DNA of 64,000 nucleotides from the NCBI RefSeq assembly GCF_025061645.1, contig NZ_JANYMP010000002.1:248001-312000 (forward strand), written 5' to 3'. Below, piece by piece: positions 8,221 through 15,196 of the stretch (position 1 is its first letter; every line of letters starts with the position of its first letter). Under the pieces are notes generated by a model. It searched no databases. It was not told the origin of the DNA and saw only the letters and a program-made list of their open reading frames with translations. The translations under genes and the position numbers were made by a program. The DNA comes from Umezawaea endophytica. GTDB lineage: Bacteria; Actinomycetota; Actinomycetes; Mycobacteriales; Pseudonocardiaceae.

Positions 8221-9264
8221 TTGACCGTCGACGCGGCAGGCAAGCGGGGCAGCGACTTCGCTGAGCTGTCCCGGACCATCAAGCAGGCGGGTCTCCTCGA
8301 CCGCCGGATCGGTTACTACACGTTCCGGCTGGCGGGCAACGCGCTGGCGCTCGCGCTCGCCGTGACCGCCTTCGTGGTGGTCGGCAACTCGTGGTGGCAA
8401 CTGGCCGTCGCGGTCGTGATGGGTGTGGTGTTCACCCAGTTGGCCTTCACCGGCCACGACGCGGGCCACCGCCAGATCTTCCAGAGCCGGAAGGGCAACG
8501 ACCTCGTCGGCCTGGTTCACGGGAACCTCCTGACAGGTGTCAGCTACGGCTGGTGGATCGGCAAGCACAACCGCCACCACGCGAACCCGAACCACATCGA
8601 CGAGGACCCGGACGTCGACATCTCCGTGCTCGCCTTCACCTCCGAGCAGTCGCTCACGAAGAAGGGGATCTTCCGCTTCATCACGAAGCACCAGGCGATC
8701 TTCTTCTTCCCGCTGCTCCTGCTCGAAGGCTTCAGCCTGCACGTCATCAGCGTCAACGCCGTGTTCCGCCGCCAGGTCAAGGGCTGGGCGCTGGAGGCGG
8801 CACTGCTGGCCGTGCACTTCGTCGGCTACCTCGCCGCGGTGTTCCTGGTCATGTCACCGCTCAAGGGCGTCCTCTTCATCCTCGTCCACCAGGGGATCTT
8901 CGGCCTGTACATGGGCGTCTCGTTCGCCCCGAACCACAAGGGCATGCCGGTCCTGACCGACGAGCACCAGTTCGACTTCCTGCGCAAGCAGGTGTTGACC
9001 TCCCGCAACGTCAACGGCAACTGGTTCACCGACCTGGCGCTCGGCGGCCTGAACTACCAGATCGAGCACCACCTGTTCCCGAGCATGCCGCGGCCGAACC
9101 TGCGCCGCGCGCAGGCGCTGGTGCACGACTTCTGCGAGCAGCACTCGATCTCCTACGCCAAGTGCGGCCTGTTCAGGTCGTACGGCTACGTGCTCCAGCA
9201 CCTGCACGAGGCGGGCGCGCCGCTGCGCGGTGCAGCCAAGCTCGCTCGATCAGCGTCCAGGTAG
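8221..9264 (+). CDS. Membrane fatty acid desaturase (acyl-lipid/linoleoyl-CoA type)
   Basis: A 347-residue integral membrane di-iron desaturase. All three histidine boxes are present: HDAGH at 79-83, HNRHH at 116-120 and QIEHH at 280-284. The third box with Gln in first place is typical of front-end desaturases and actinobacterial DesA-like enzymes. Hydrophobic segments near 40-75, 155-175 and 195-235 fit four membrane passes. TTG 8221 follows AAAGGA about 10 nt upstream. It introduces a cis double bond into membrane acyl chains using O2 and ferredoxin/flavoprotein electrons; regiospecificity cannot be read here. Its 3' end overlaps the convergent YidC paralogue by 92 bp, which is unusual. 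Confidence 0.9.
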   Translation: MTVDAAGKRGSDFAELSRTIKQAGLLDRRIGYYTFRLAGNALALALAVTAFVVVGNSWWQLAVAVVMGVVFTQLAFTGHDAGHRQIFQSRKGNDLVGLVHGNLLTGVSYGWWIGKHNRHHANPNHIDEDPDVDISVLAFTSEQSLTKKGIFRFITKHQAIFFFPLLLLEGFSLHVISVNAVFRRQVKGWALEAALLAVHFVGYLAAVFLVMSPLKGVLFILVHQGIFGLYMGVSFAPNHKGMPVLTDEHQFDFLRKQVLTSRNVNGNWFTDLALGGLNYQIEHHLFPSMPRPNLRRAQALVHDFCEQHSISYAKCGLFRSYGYVLQHLHEAGAPLRGAAKLARSASR

Positions 9265-9841
9265 TCGTGGTCAGCAGGTAGATCCCGGCCGCCAGGGGCA
9301 GCACGGCGGCCATCAGCACCGTGCCGAACGGCAGGTACCGCAGAACCCGCGTCAACGGGGTCTGCGGTACCCCGTTCCGCTCGGCCATCATCGCCGACCA
9401 GCGCACGCTGCCGAGGGCGACCAGCGCCAGCGCGGCGAACAGCCCGAGGAACACGGGCGTGTGCCCGAACCCGGTCAGCCACCCCGTTCCGAGCGGCGCG
9501 CCGAGGAACGTCGAGTCGAGCAGCGGGTTCGGCGTGGTGACCAGCCGGTACACGACCATGAAGAACGGGATCTGGGCGAACATCGGCAGGAACCCGGCGA
9601 ACATCGACGTCCCGGAGTCCTGATAGAGCTTCATGGTGGCTTCCTGGAGCTTCACGACGTCCTTGCCGTGCTTCTCCTGGAGCTTCCGCACCTCCGGCGC
9701 GAGGGCGTTCCTGGCCTTCTCGGCCCGGACGGCCGACCGGGTCAGCGGGTGCGTGAGGAGTCGGATGAGGATGGTGAACAGGACGATGGCGGCGGCGGGC
9801 GCGACGAACCCGGCCAGGGCAGAGCCCAGCGAGTAGAACAA
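9173..9841 (-). CDS. YidC/Oxa1-family membrane protein insertase paralogue
   Basis: A 222-residue polytopic membrane protein with the 60KD_IMP fold: LLTHPLTRSAVRAEKARNALAPEVRKLQEKHGKDVVKLQEATMKLYQDSG is the conserved cytoplasmic hairpin after TM1. It is followed by the FLPMFAQIPFFMVVYRLV segment and two further membrane helices. It lacks the long periplasmic domain and is shorter than the housekeeping YidC encoded next to rnpA, so it is a paralogue. The TTG start at 9841 has GGAG about 7 nt upstream. The small membrane gene at 9876-10163 lies just upstream on the same strand, a pairing seen in actinomycetes. The last 31 codons are antisense to the desaturase. Confidence 0.87.
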   Translation of the reverse strand: MFYSLGSALAGFVAPAAAIVLFTILIRLLTHPLTRSAVRAEKARNALAPEVRKLQEKHGKDVVKLQEATMKLYQDSGTSMFAGFLPMFAQIPFFMVVYRLVTTPNPLLDSTFLGAPLGTGWLTGFGHTPVFLGLFAALALVALGSVRWSAMMAERNGVPQTPLTRVLRYLPFGTVLMAAVLPLAAGIYLLTTTTWTLIERAWLHRAAARPPRAGAGARSRTT

Positions 9842-9875
9842 GGGAGCACTCCGTCAGTTCGAGCGGAAAACCGGA

Positions 9876-10163
9876 CTAGGCAGCGAGAACGCTGCGTCCG
9901 GGCGCTCGGGGACGGGGGCGGCCCGCCGCGTCGGGGTCGCGCAGGCGCAGGAAGGCCGTGCGCATCGCCTTCTCGCGCAACGACAGCGAGCGGGTCCACG
10001 CGGGCGCGGCCCGCGGGACGACGGGACCGGCCACCAGCAGCAGCACGACGGCCAGCGCGGTGATCGCGGCCAGCAGTTCGGTGGGCTGGGTGAAGAGGGT
10101 GACCGCGTACAGGGCCGGGAACAGCATGACGAGCAGCAGTTGCAGCCGCTGCCGTTTCGTCAT
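9876..10163 (-). CDS. Small membrane protein, DUF6412-like
   Basis: This 95-residue protein starts at ATG 10163. It begins with a basic MTKRQR segment followed by two hydrophobic helices (about 8-27 and 31-50) and a basic, Arg/Pro-rich cytoplasmic tail. It resembles small DUF6412 proteins encoded beside YidC paralogues in actinomycetes, and it is 34 bp upstream of the YidC-like gene on the same strand, so the two are probably co-expressed. Function is unknown; a role as a partner or substrate of the insertase is only suggested by the pairing. Confidence 0.68.
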   Translation of the reverse strand: MTKRQRLQLLLVMLFPALYAVTLFTQPTELLAAITALAVVLLLVAGPVVPRAAPAWTRSLSLREKAMRTAFLRLRDPDAAGRPRPRAPGRSVLAA

Positions 10164-10180
10164 GGCGCCACTGTACCGAC

Positions 10181-10786
10181 TCAGAGCACCAGGGCGGGGC
10201 GATCCGGGTGGTCGTAGCGGAGCAGCACGTCGGCGGCGGGGTCGTAGCCGTCGTACGCGGGCAGCGTCCACCGCTGCTCGGCGGACGTCTTGCGGTCCAG
10301 CGCGCCCGCGGAGAGCCACAGGTGCACGGTCAGCTCGGCGGGCAGGCCGCGGTCGAGCAGCAGCGTGCCGTCCAGCAGCAGGACCCCGCCCTCGCCCAGC
10401 GTCACGTAGGACGCGCGGCTGGCCCGGTCCGCGGCCGCGTCCCACAGCGACGGCAGCACCTTGCCGGAGCCTCCCGGCTCCAACGGGGTCAGCACCTCGC
10501 GCAGCAGGCCGCCCGCGTCGAGCCAGTCGTCGCGGAACGCGTCCGGGTCGGTGCGGCCGTGCTCCAGGCGGACGGAGGCGGGCCGCAGGAAGTCGGCGGC
10601 CGACACCCGCAGCACCGGACGGCCGCGAGCCCTCAGCGGGTCGACCAGCGCGTCGGCCAGCGAGCCGGGCGCGGCGGGTGCGGCGCCGTCCACGACCACG
10701 CGGGTCCACCCGGCGCGGGGGAGGGCGTCGATCCGCTCGACCAGTTCGGCGACGAGGGTCTCGGGTGTCAGCGATCGGACCTTCAC
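10181..10786 (-). CDS. Uridine-kinase-like P-loop protein with degraded Walker A
   Basis: A 201-residue protein resembling actinobacterial uridine kinase-like NTPases. It shows an N-terminal VxELxxxIDAL helix, the strand WTRVVVDGA, then LLREVLTPL, and later GGVLLLDGTLLL and ELTVHLWL strands, ending with a YDHPDRPALV tail. In relatives the first strand leads into GxxGxGKT/S. Here the loop reads DGAAPAAPGSLADAL, with Pro in place of the phosphate-binding Lys. Kinase activity is therefore doubtful. GTG 10786 overlaps the stop of the upstream DUF402 gene by 4 bp, implying translational coupling. Family assignment comes from overall pattern. Confidence 0.7.
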   Translation of the reverse strand: MKVRSLTPETLVAELVERIDALPRAGWTRVVVDGAAPAAPGSLADALVDPLRARGRPVLRVSAADFLRPASVRLEHGRTDPDAFRDDWLDAGGLLREVLTPLEPGGSGKVLPSLWDAAADRASRASYVTLGEGGVLLLDGTLLLDRGLPAELTVHLWLSAGALDRKTSAEQRWTLPAYDGYDPAADVLLRYDHPDRPALVL

Positions 10787-11382
10787 GGCTGCGGGTAGTC
10801 CTCCCAGCCGTCGGGCAGGGTCGGCACGGGCCAGTCCGGGTCGGGTTCCCACGAGGCCCACGCGGGGTCCCACCACGTCGTGCCCGCGGTGAGCATCGCC
10901 TCGATCTCCTTGCCCTGCCGTCGAACCCGCTCGGCCAGCTCCGCCGAGTACTTGCCCTCGACCACCTGCCGCTCGAAGTCCTCCCGGTCCCGCTCGACCC
11001 ACGGCCCGTCCGCGGGCGCCCAGTAGTCCAGTTCGTGGTCGAGCGTGTCGAACCCCAGCGGCGTCCGCCGGTACGGGTCCTGGAGGTTCAGGTACCACCC
11101 GTGGAACCGGCGCGACGGCCCCTCCCAGTACAGGTCGACGGAGTAGGCGTCGTCCGGCCGGTGCATCTGGAGCTTCCCGTGCCCGCGCCAGGTCGCGTTC
11201 CCCGCGAGCTGCTTCTCGTGCGGCCACGGGTGCGGCGGGTAGCCGAACCTCGTTCCCGGCACCAGGAACACGACCAGCAGGTCCGGCTCGTCCACGACCA
11301 CCCGCGACGGCGTCACCACCCACGGAGCGCCGTGCAGGACCTCGCGACGCAGAACCGTGGCCCCCGGTTGGAAATACCCCAT
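10783..11382 (-). CDS. DUF402 domain protein (FomD-like)
   Basis: This 199-residue cytoplasmic protein starts at ATG 11382. It has the DUF402 pattern: PWVVTPSRVVVDEPDLLVVFLVPGT, then a conserved DAYSVDLYWEG and WYLNLQDPYRRTPLGFDTLDHELDYWAP acidic stretch that binds metal in the family. Characterised members (FomD and the Ntdp enzymes) hydrolyse nucleotide phosphates or CMP-phosphonate conjugates. A nucleotide phosphatase role is plausible but not shown. It is translationally coupled to the downstream uridine-kinase-like gene (4-bp overlap). The upstream region is shared divergently with the LPMO gene. Confidence 0.75.
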   Translation of the reverse strand: MGYFQPGATVLRREVLHGAPWVVTPSRVVVDEPDLLVVFLVPGTRFGYPPHPWPHEKQLAGNATWRGHGKLQMHRPDDAYSVDLYWEGPSRRFHGWYLNLQDPYRRTPLGFDTLDHELDYWAPADGPWVERDREDFERQVVEGKYSAELAERVRRQGKEIEAMLTAGTTWWDPAWASWEPDPDWPVPTLPDGWEDYPQP

Positions 11383-11427
11383 GCGCCCAGCCTAGAGGGG
11401 TGGATACGCCCATCCGGTCCTGGTGCA

Positions 11428-11443
11428 ACAGGTCTGGACCTAT
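11428..11443. promoter_or_regulatory. dre-like (DasR) box 1 upstream of LPMO
   Basis: ACAGGTCTGGACCTAT matches 12 of 16 positions of the DasR-responsive element ACTGGTCTAGACCACT, including the GGTCT-GACC core. It lies about 75 bp before the LPMO start. DasR is a GntR repressor relieved by glucosamine phosphates. The binding assignment is inference. Confidence 0.5.
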
Positions 11444-11449
11444 GAGACT

Positions 11450-11465
11450 AAAGGTCTAGTCCTCT
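11450..11465. promoter_or_regulatory. dre-like (DasR) box 2 upstream of LPMO
   Basis: AAAGGTCTAGTCCTCT keeps the GGTCTAG core and CC of the dre consensus (11 of 16). Its centre is 22 bp from that of box 1, two helical turns, placing both boxes on the same DNA face. Confidence 0.42.
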
Positions 11466-11509
11466 GCTGGGTGCCAGGCCGCCAACCGAACACTGTAGGG
11501 AGTGACCAC

Positions 11510-12142
11510 GTGAAAGCTCGCAAACTCGGTCTGGTGGCCGTCCTCGCGTCCATCGCCGTCGCGCTGCCGATGCTCATGACCGGTGTGGCGCAGGGCCACG
11601 GCTCCGCGCAGGGACCGTTCAGCCGCACGTACAACTGCCGGTGGAACGAGAACCCCGAAGCCCCGACGTCCGGCGGCTGCAAGGCCGCCATCGCCGCGGG
11701 CGGCACGCAGGCCATGTACGACTGGCACGAGGTGAACATCGCCAACGCGGCGGGCAACAGCCGGTCGATCATCCCGGACGGCAAGCTGTGCAGCGCGGGC
11801 CGCGACAAGTACAAGGGCCTCGACCTGCCGCGCACCGACTGGGCGGCCACGAAGCTGACCAGCGGCGCGAACATCACCTTCCAGCTCAAGGCCACCGCCC
11901 CGCACCGCGGCACGTTCGAGCTGTTCAGCACCAAGACCGGCTGGAACCCCTCGGCCCCGCTCAAGTGGAGCGACCTCGACTCGTCGTTCGCGAAGGTCAC
12001 CGAGCCGACGATCGCCAACGGCGCGTACCAGATCAACGTGAAGCTCCCGTCCGGCAAGACCGGCCGCCACCTGATCTACGTGATCTGGCAGCGCTCGGAC
12101 AGCCCGGAGGCCTTCTACTCCTGCTCGGACGTCATCTACTAG
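11510..12142 (+). CDS. Secreted AA10 lytic polysaccharide monooxygenase
   Basis: The 210-residue precursor carries an export signal (basic start, hydrophobic 7-24) ending GVAQG, so the mature enzyme begins at His30. That His forms the copper histidine brace with His132 of APHRGTFELF; Phe202 in EAFYSCSDV is at the usual axial position. Single-domain AA10, about 180 mature residues, without a carbohydrate-binding module. Cys pairs (C43/C57 and others) fit the family disulphides. It oxidatively cleaves chitin or cellulose; the substrate cannot be fixed here, but the dre-like boxes upstream favour chitin. GTG 11510 follows GGGAG. A strong hairpin follows the stop. Confidence 0.92.
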   Translation: MKARKLGLVAVLASIAVALPMLMTGVAQGHGSAQGPFSRTYNCRWNENPEAPTSGGCKAAIAAGGTQAMYDWHEVNIANAAGNSRSIIPDGKLCSAGRDKYKGLDLPRTDWAATKLTSGANITFQLKATAPHRGTFELFSTKTGWNPSAPLKWSDLDSSFAKVTEPTIANGAYQINVKLPSGKTGRHLIYVIWQRSDSPEAFYSCSDVIY

Positions 12143-12174
12143 TCCCGGTGGTGGGCGGTGCTCACCGGAACGAC

Positions 12175-12207
12175 CTGAGGGGGAGCCCACGTCGGGCTCC
12201 CCCTCAG
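12175..12207. terminator. Perfect 14-bp hairpin, bidirectional terminator
   Basis: CTGAGGGGGAGCCC (12175-12188) and its exact complement (12194-12207) enclose a 5-nt loop. The stem includes the TGA stop of the convergent regulator gene on the minus strand and ends the LPMO transcript on the plus strand. Confidence 0.75.
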
Positions 12208-13670
12208 CCGTCCGCGGCCAGCGCGCGGCGCAACTGCCCGGCCACGAGTTCGCACCTCGTGTCGTCGCGCGGCAGCTCCCGCGCGAGCAGGCGCAGCGCC
12301 TCCACGTCGTCGCGCCCGCCGTCGGTGCGGGTGAACTCCCACAGGCTCTCCACGTCCCCCAGCGTGAGCACGGCCCGGCGGACGCCCGCCAGCAGGTCCT
12401 CCCGCTCCTCGCGCACCACCGGCGCCTCCGAGCGCGGCAGCAGCGCTCCCCGGTAGCCCACCGCGGCGGCGGCGACGTCCCCGCGCCGCACCGCTTCCCG
12501 CACCGCGACGAAGTCGCCCTGCACGTCCGCCCGCAGCCGGTAGGGCTTGGTCAGCAGCGTGCCCGTGCCGACCTGCGCGCGCAGCCGGTGCAGCTCGGCC
12601 CGCACGGTCGCCGGGTTCCCCCGGTCGCCGTACAGCTTGAGCGCGAGCTGCTCCGCGGTCAGCCCCCGCGGGTGCAGCACCAGCGCGGTCAGCAGCTCCG
12701 CGTGCCGGGACGTCAGCGGCAGCTCGCGGCCGTTCAGCACGGCGCGGGGGTGCTCGACGCCCAGGAACGTCAACGACAGCAACGGTTGCCGCTGCTGTCC
12801 GGTCGGCCTCGCCACCCGCAGCAGGTAACCCTCGGCCAGCGGTTCCAGCACGCCTTCGCGGCCGTCGCCGAGCGGCACCCGGTCCGAGGTGAGGTCCACC
12901 CGCCGGGGCAGCAGACCGTGCGGTTCCGCGACGAGCACCCGGCCGGTGGGGCTGAGCAGCGCGCCCGGCTCGCCGCGCAACCCGATGAGGTGCCTCATGT
13001 TCCGCGACCGCAGCAGTTCGTCGCTCGCGGCCAGCCGCAGCTTCAGCTCGCTCTCCGCCAGCCGAGCCGCGGCCGACACCAGCGCGCCCATGGTGGGGTG
13101 CATGATGCTCAGCGGTCCGCTGATGTCCACCGCGCCGATCGTGAGCCCGGTGTCCGGGTCGTGCACGGGGCTCGCCGCGCACGTCCACCCGTGGTAGGTC
13201 CGGACCAGGTGCTCGGCGGAGTGCACGACCGCCGACGTGTCGACCGCGAGCGCGATGCCCATCGCGTTGGTGCCGATGGCCTCCTCGGTCCACCGCGCGC
13301 CCTCGGTCAGGCCGACGTCCTCGGCGCTGCGGCGCACCTCCCGCTCGCCCTCGGTCCACAGGATGTGACCGCCCGCGTCTGTGATGATCATGACATGCAT
13401 CGCGTCCTCCGCGATGCCCATCAACGTCTCCCGCAGCACCGGCAGCACGGTCGACAGCGGGTGCCCGGCCCAGCGCTCCGCGACCTCGTCCGGACCGAGG
13501 ACGATCGGCGCCTCGTGCCGGTACGGATCGACCTGGGCGGCCAGGGAACGGCTCCAGGACTCGGAGATCAGCGCGCGGGGCGCGACCCCGGTCGGTCCTC
13601 CGGCGAGGGTCTCCTCGTGCACCCGGCTCAACACGCGCGCCACCACGCGCTGGTCGTCACCCCGGTGCAT
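12204..13670 (-). CDS. GAF-domain regulator with C-terminal winged helix (module copy 1)
   Basis: The protein has 488 residues. The N-terminal half is the AcoR-type GAF sensor: ISESWSRSLAAQVDP, then [33 protein letters not shown] and [20 protein letters not shown]. There is no AAA+ sigma-54 activator domain. Instead the C-terminal half (about 300-400) reads [50 protein letters not shown], a winged-helix of the OmpR/BTAD type, followed by a helical tail. It is divergent from the aldehyde dehydrogenase at 13810, 139 bp away, with a direct-repeat operator between them. It is closely related to the copy at 15197-16654. Probable aldehyde/alcohol-responsive regulator (inference). Confidence 0.85.
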   Translation of the reverse strand: MHRGDDQRVVARVLSRVHEETLAGGPTGVAPRALISESWSRSLAAQVDPYRHEAPIVLGPDEVAERWAGHPLSTVLPVLRETLMGIAEDAMHVMIITDAGGHILWTEGEREVRRSAEDVGLTEGARWTEEAIGTNAMGIALAVDTSAVVHSAEHLVRTYHGWTCAASPVHDPDTGLTIGAVDISGPLSIMHPTMGALVSAAARLAESELKLRLAASDELLRSRNMRHLIGLRGEPGALLSPTGRVLVAEPHGLLPRRVDLTSDRVPLGDGREGVLEPLAEGYLLRVARPTGQQRQPLLSLTFLGVEHPRAVLNGRELPLTSRHAELLTALVLHPRGLTAEQLALKLYGDRGNPATVRAELHRLRAQVGTGTLLTKPYRLRADVQGDFVAVREAVRRGDVAAAAVGYRGALLPRSEAPVVREEREDLLAGVRRAVLTLGDVESLWEFTRTDGGRDDVEALRLLARELPRDDTRCELVAGQLRRALAADG

Positions 13671-13736
13671 CGGTCCTCCCCCCGCTTCCGCCGTCAGGAT
13701 GACGCGCGCCGGGTCGTCGCGGCAAGCCGCCCGCGA

Positions 13737-13770
13737 TGCAACGCGACTGCAACGTCGATCTTCCTACCGT
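13737..13770 (+). promoter_or_regulatory. Direct-repeat operator and -10, module copy 1
   Basis: TGCAACG occurs at 13737-13743 and again at 13748-13754, an 11-bp period. Nine bp after TGCAACGT comes TACCGT (13765-13770), a likely -10 of the downstream gene. The same layout recurs upstream of copy 2. An 11-bp tandem period is typical of OmpR-type winged-helix dimers, fitting the divergent regulator. Confidence 0.55.
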
Positions 13771-13809
13771 CCTGGTTCCCTCGACGCACCCCAGGCTGGA
13801 GACCCCGAC

Positions 13810-15180
13810 ATGGCGAAGTACGCGGCACCGGGCCGATCGGGCGGCATCGTCGCGTTCCGCGACCAGTACGACCACTTCGTCGGTGGCGAGTACGTGCCGC
13901 CTTCACGGGGCTTCTACTTCGACAACCCGTCACCCGTCACGGGCGAGGTGTTCACCAGGGTGGCCAGGGGCACGGCCGAGGACGTCGACCACGCGCTCGA
14001 CGCCGCCCACGGCGCGGCACGGGCGTGGGGCCGCACGTCGGCCGCCGACCGCGCCACCGTGCTGTGCGAGATCGCCGACCGCGTCGAGGACAACCTGGAG
14101 GTCATCGCGGTCGCCGAGACCTGGGACAGCGGCAGACCCATCCGGGAGACGCTGTTCACGGACCTCCCCGCCGCGGCCGACCACTTCCGCTACTGCGCCG
14201 CGGTCGCCCGCGCCCAGGAGGGCGGCATCTCCAGGTCGGACGGCGACCTGGTCGCCCACCACTTCCACGAGCCGCTCGGCGTGGTCGGCATCGCCGTCCC
14301 GTGGACGTCGGCGCTGCTCACCACCGCCTGGCACCTCGCTCCCGCGCTCGCGGCGGGCAACACCGTGGTGCTGAAGCCGTCCGAGCACACCCCGGCGTCC
14401 ATCCACGTGCTCGTGGGCCTGATCAGCGACCTGCTCCCGCCGGGGGTCCTGAACGTCGTCACCGGTTTCGACGTCGAGGCCGCCGCGCCGATGTCCGCGA
14501 ACCGCCGCATCGCGAAGGCCGTGATCGTCCCCGAGCAGACCCGCTGGACCCCGACCGTCTACTTCGCCGACCTGACCCGGCAGCACGACGCCCGCTACAC
14601 CGGCGCCCTGGACGGGTTCGCCGGGTTCACCCTCAACCGGGCCTCGACCGCGATGGTCCAGAACAAGGCGTACGACCACTTCCTGCTGGACGCCACGGCC
14701 CGCACGGGAGCCGTCCGCCTCGGTGACCCGCTCGACCCCACCACCACGGCCGGCCCGCAGGTCAGCGCCGCCCACCTGGCCCGCACCCTGACCCGCGTCG
14801 ACCAGTGCGTCCGCGAGGGCGCCCGCCTCGTCATGGGCGGCGACCCCGTCGACCTGGGCGGCGGCTACTACGTGGCGCCGGCGATCTTCGAGATCGACCA
14901 CAAGACCCGCGTGGTCCACGAGGACTTCACCGGCCCGATCACCCTGGTCAGCCGCTTCGACGACGTGGACGACGCCGTGAAGGCCGTCAACGAGGTCCCG
15001 CCCAGCCCGTCCGCGGGCGTGTGGTCGCGGGACGCGGGCGTCGGCTACCGCACCGGCAGGGCCATCAGGGCGGGCCGGGTCTGGGTGAACAACCACCCGT
15101 CGCACGCGGGGTTCCTGGCCGAGCGCCGCGACCTGGTCGAGTCCTACCAGCACACGAAGAACATGGTGGTGGCGTACTGA
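13810..15180 (+). CDS. Aldehyde dehydrogenase-fold pseudoenzyme (module copy 1)
   Basis: The frame is intact and encodes 456 residues, clearly homologous to the 507-residue ExaC-type enzyme at 16793 from end to end (FVGGEYVPP near the start, [35 protein letters not shown]). The active site is gone. PWNFP is PWTSA at 164-168. About 21 residues spanning the GxTxxG nucleotide loop and the ELGG Glu are deleted around 238-250. The GEVCTC cysteine loop is replaced by RASTAMVQ near 277-284. The C-terminal GGYKDSG interface segment is also altered. The start is ATG 13810. Not a frameshifted pseudogene: no stops, and codon use matches neighbours. A structural or regulatory role is possible. Confidence 0.85.
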   Translation: MAKYAAPGRSGGIVAFRDQYDHFVGGEYVPPSRGFYFDNPSPVTGEVFTRVARGTAEDVDHALDAAHGAARAWGRTSAADRATVLCEIADRVEDNLEVIAVAETWDSGRPIRETLFTDLPAAADHFRYCAAVARAQEGGISRSDGDLVAHHFHEPLGVVGIAVPWTSALLTTAWHLAPALAAGNTVVLKPSEHTPASIHVLVGLISDLLPPGVLNVVTGFDVEAAAPMSANRRIAKAVIVPEQTRWTPTVYFADLTRQHDARYTGALDGFAGFTLNRASTAMVQNKAYDHFLLDATARTGAVRLGDPLDPTTTAGPQVSAAHLARTLTRVDQCVREGARLVMGGDPVDLGGGYYVAPAIFEIDHKTRVVHEDFTGPITLVSRFDDVDDAVKAVNEVPPSPSAGVWSRDAGVGYRTGRAIRAGRVWVNNHPSHAGFLAERRDLVESYQHTKNMVVAY

Positions 15181-15196
15181 TCGGACCCGGCGGGCC

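Noticed and set aside
13810-15180. The first aldehyde dehydrogenase as a frameshifted pseudogene
   Set aside because: The frame is open over the whole length, deletions are in multiples of three and codon use is normal, so it is annotated as an expressed-looking pseudoenzyme.
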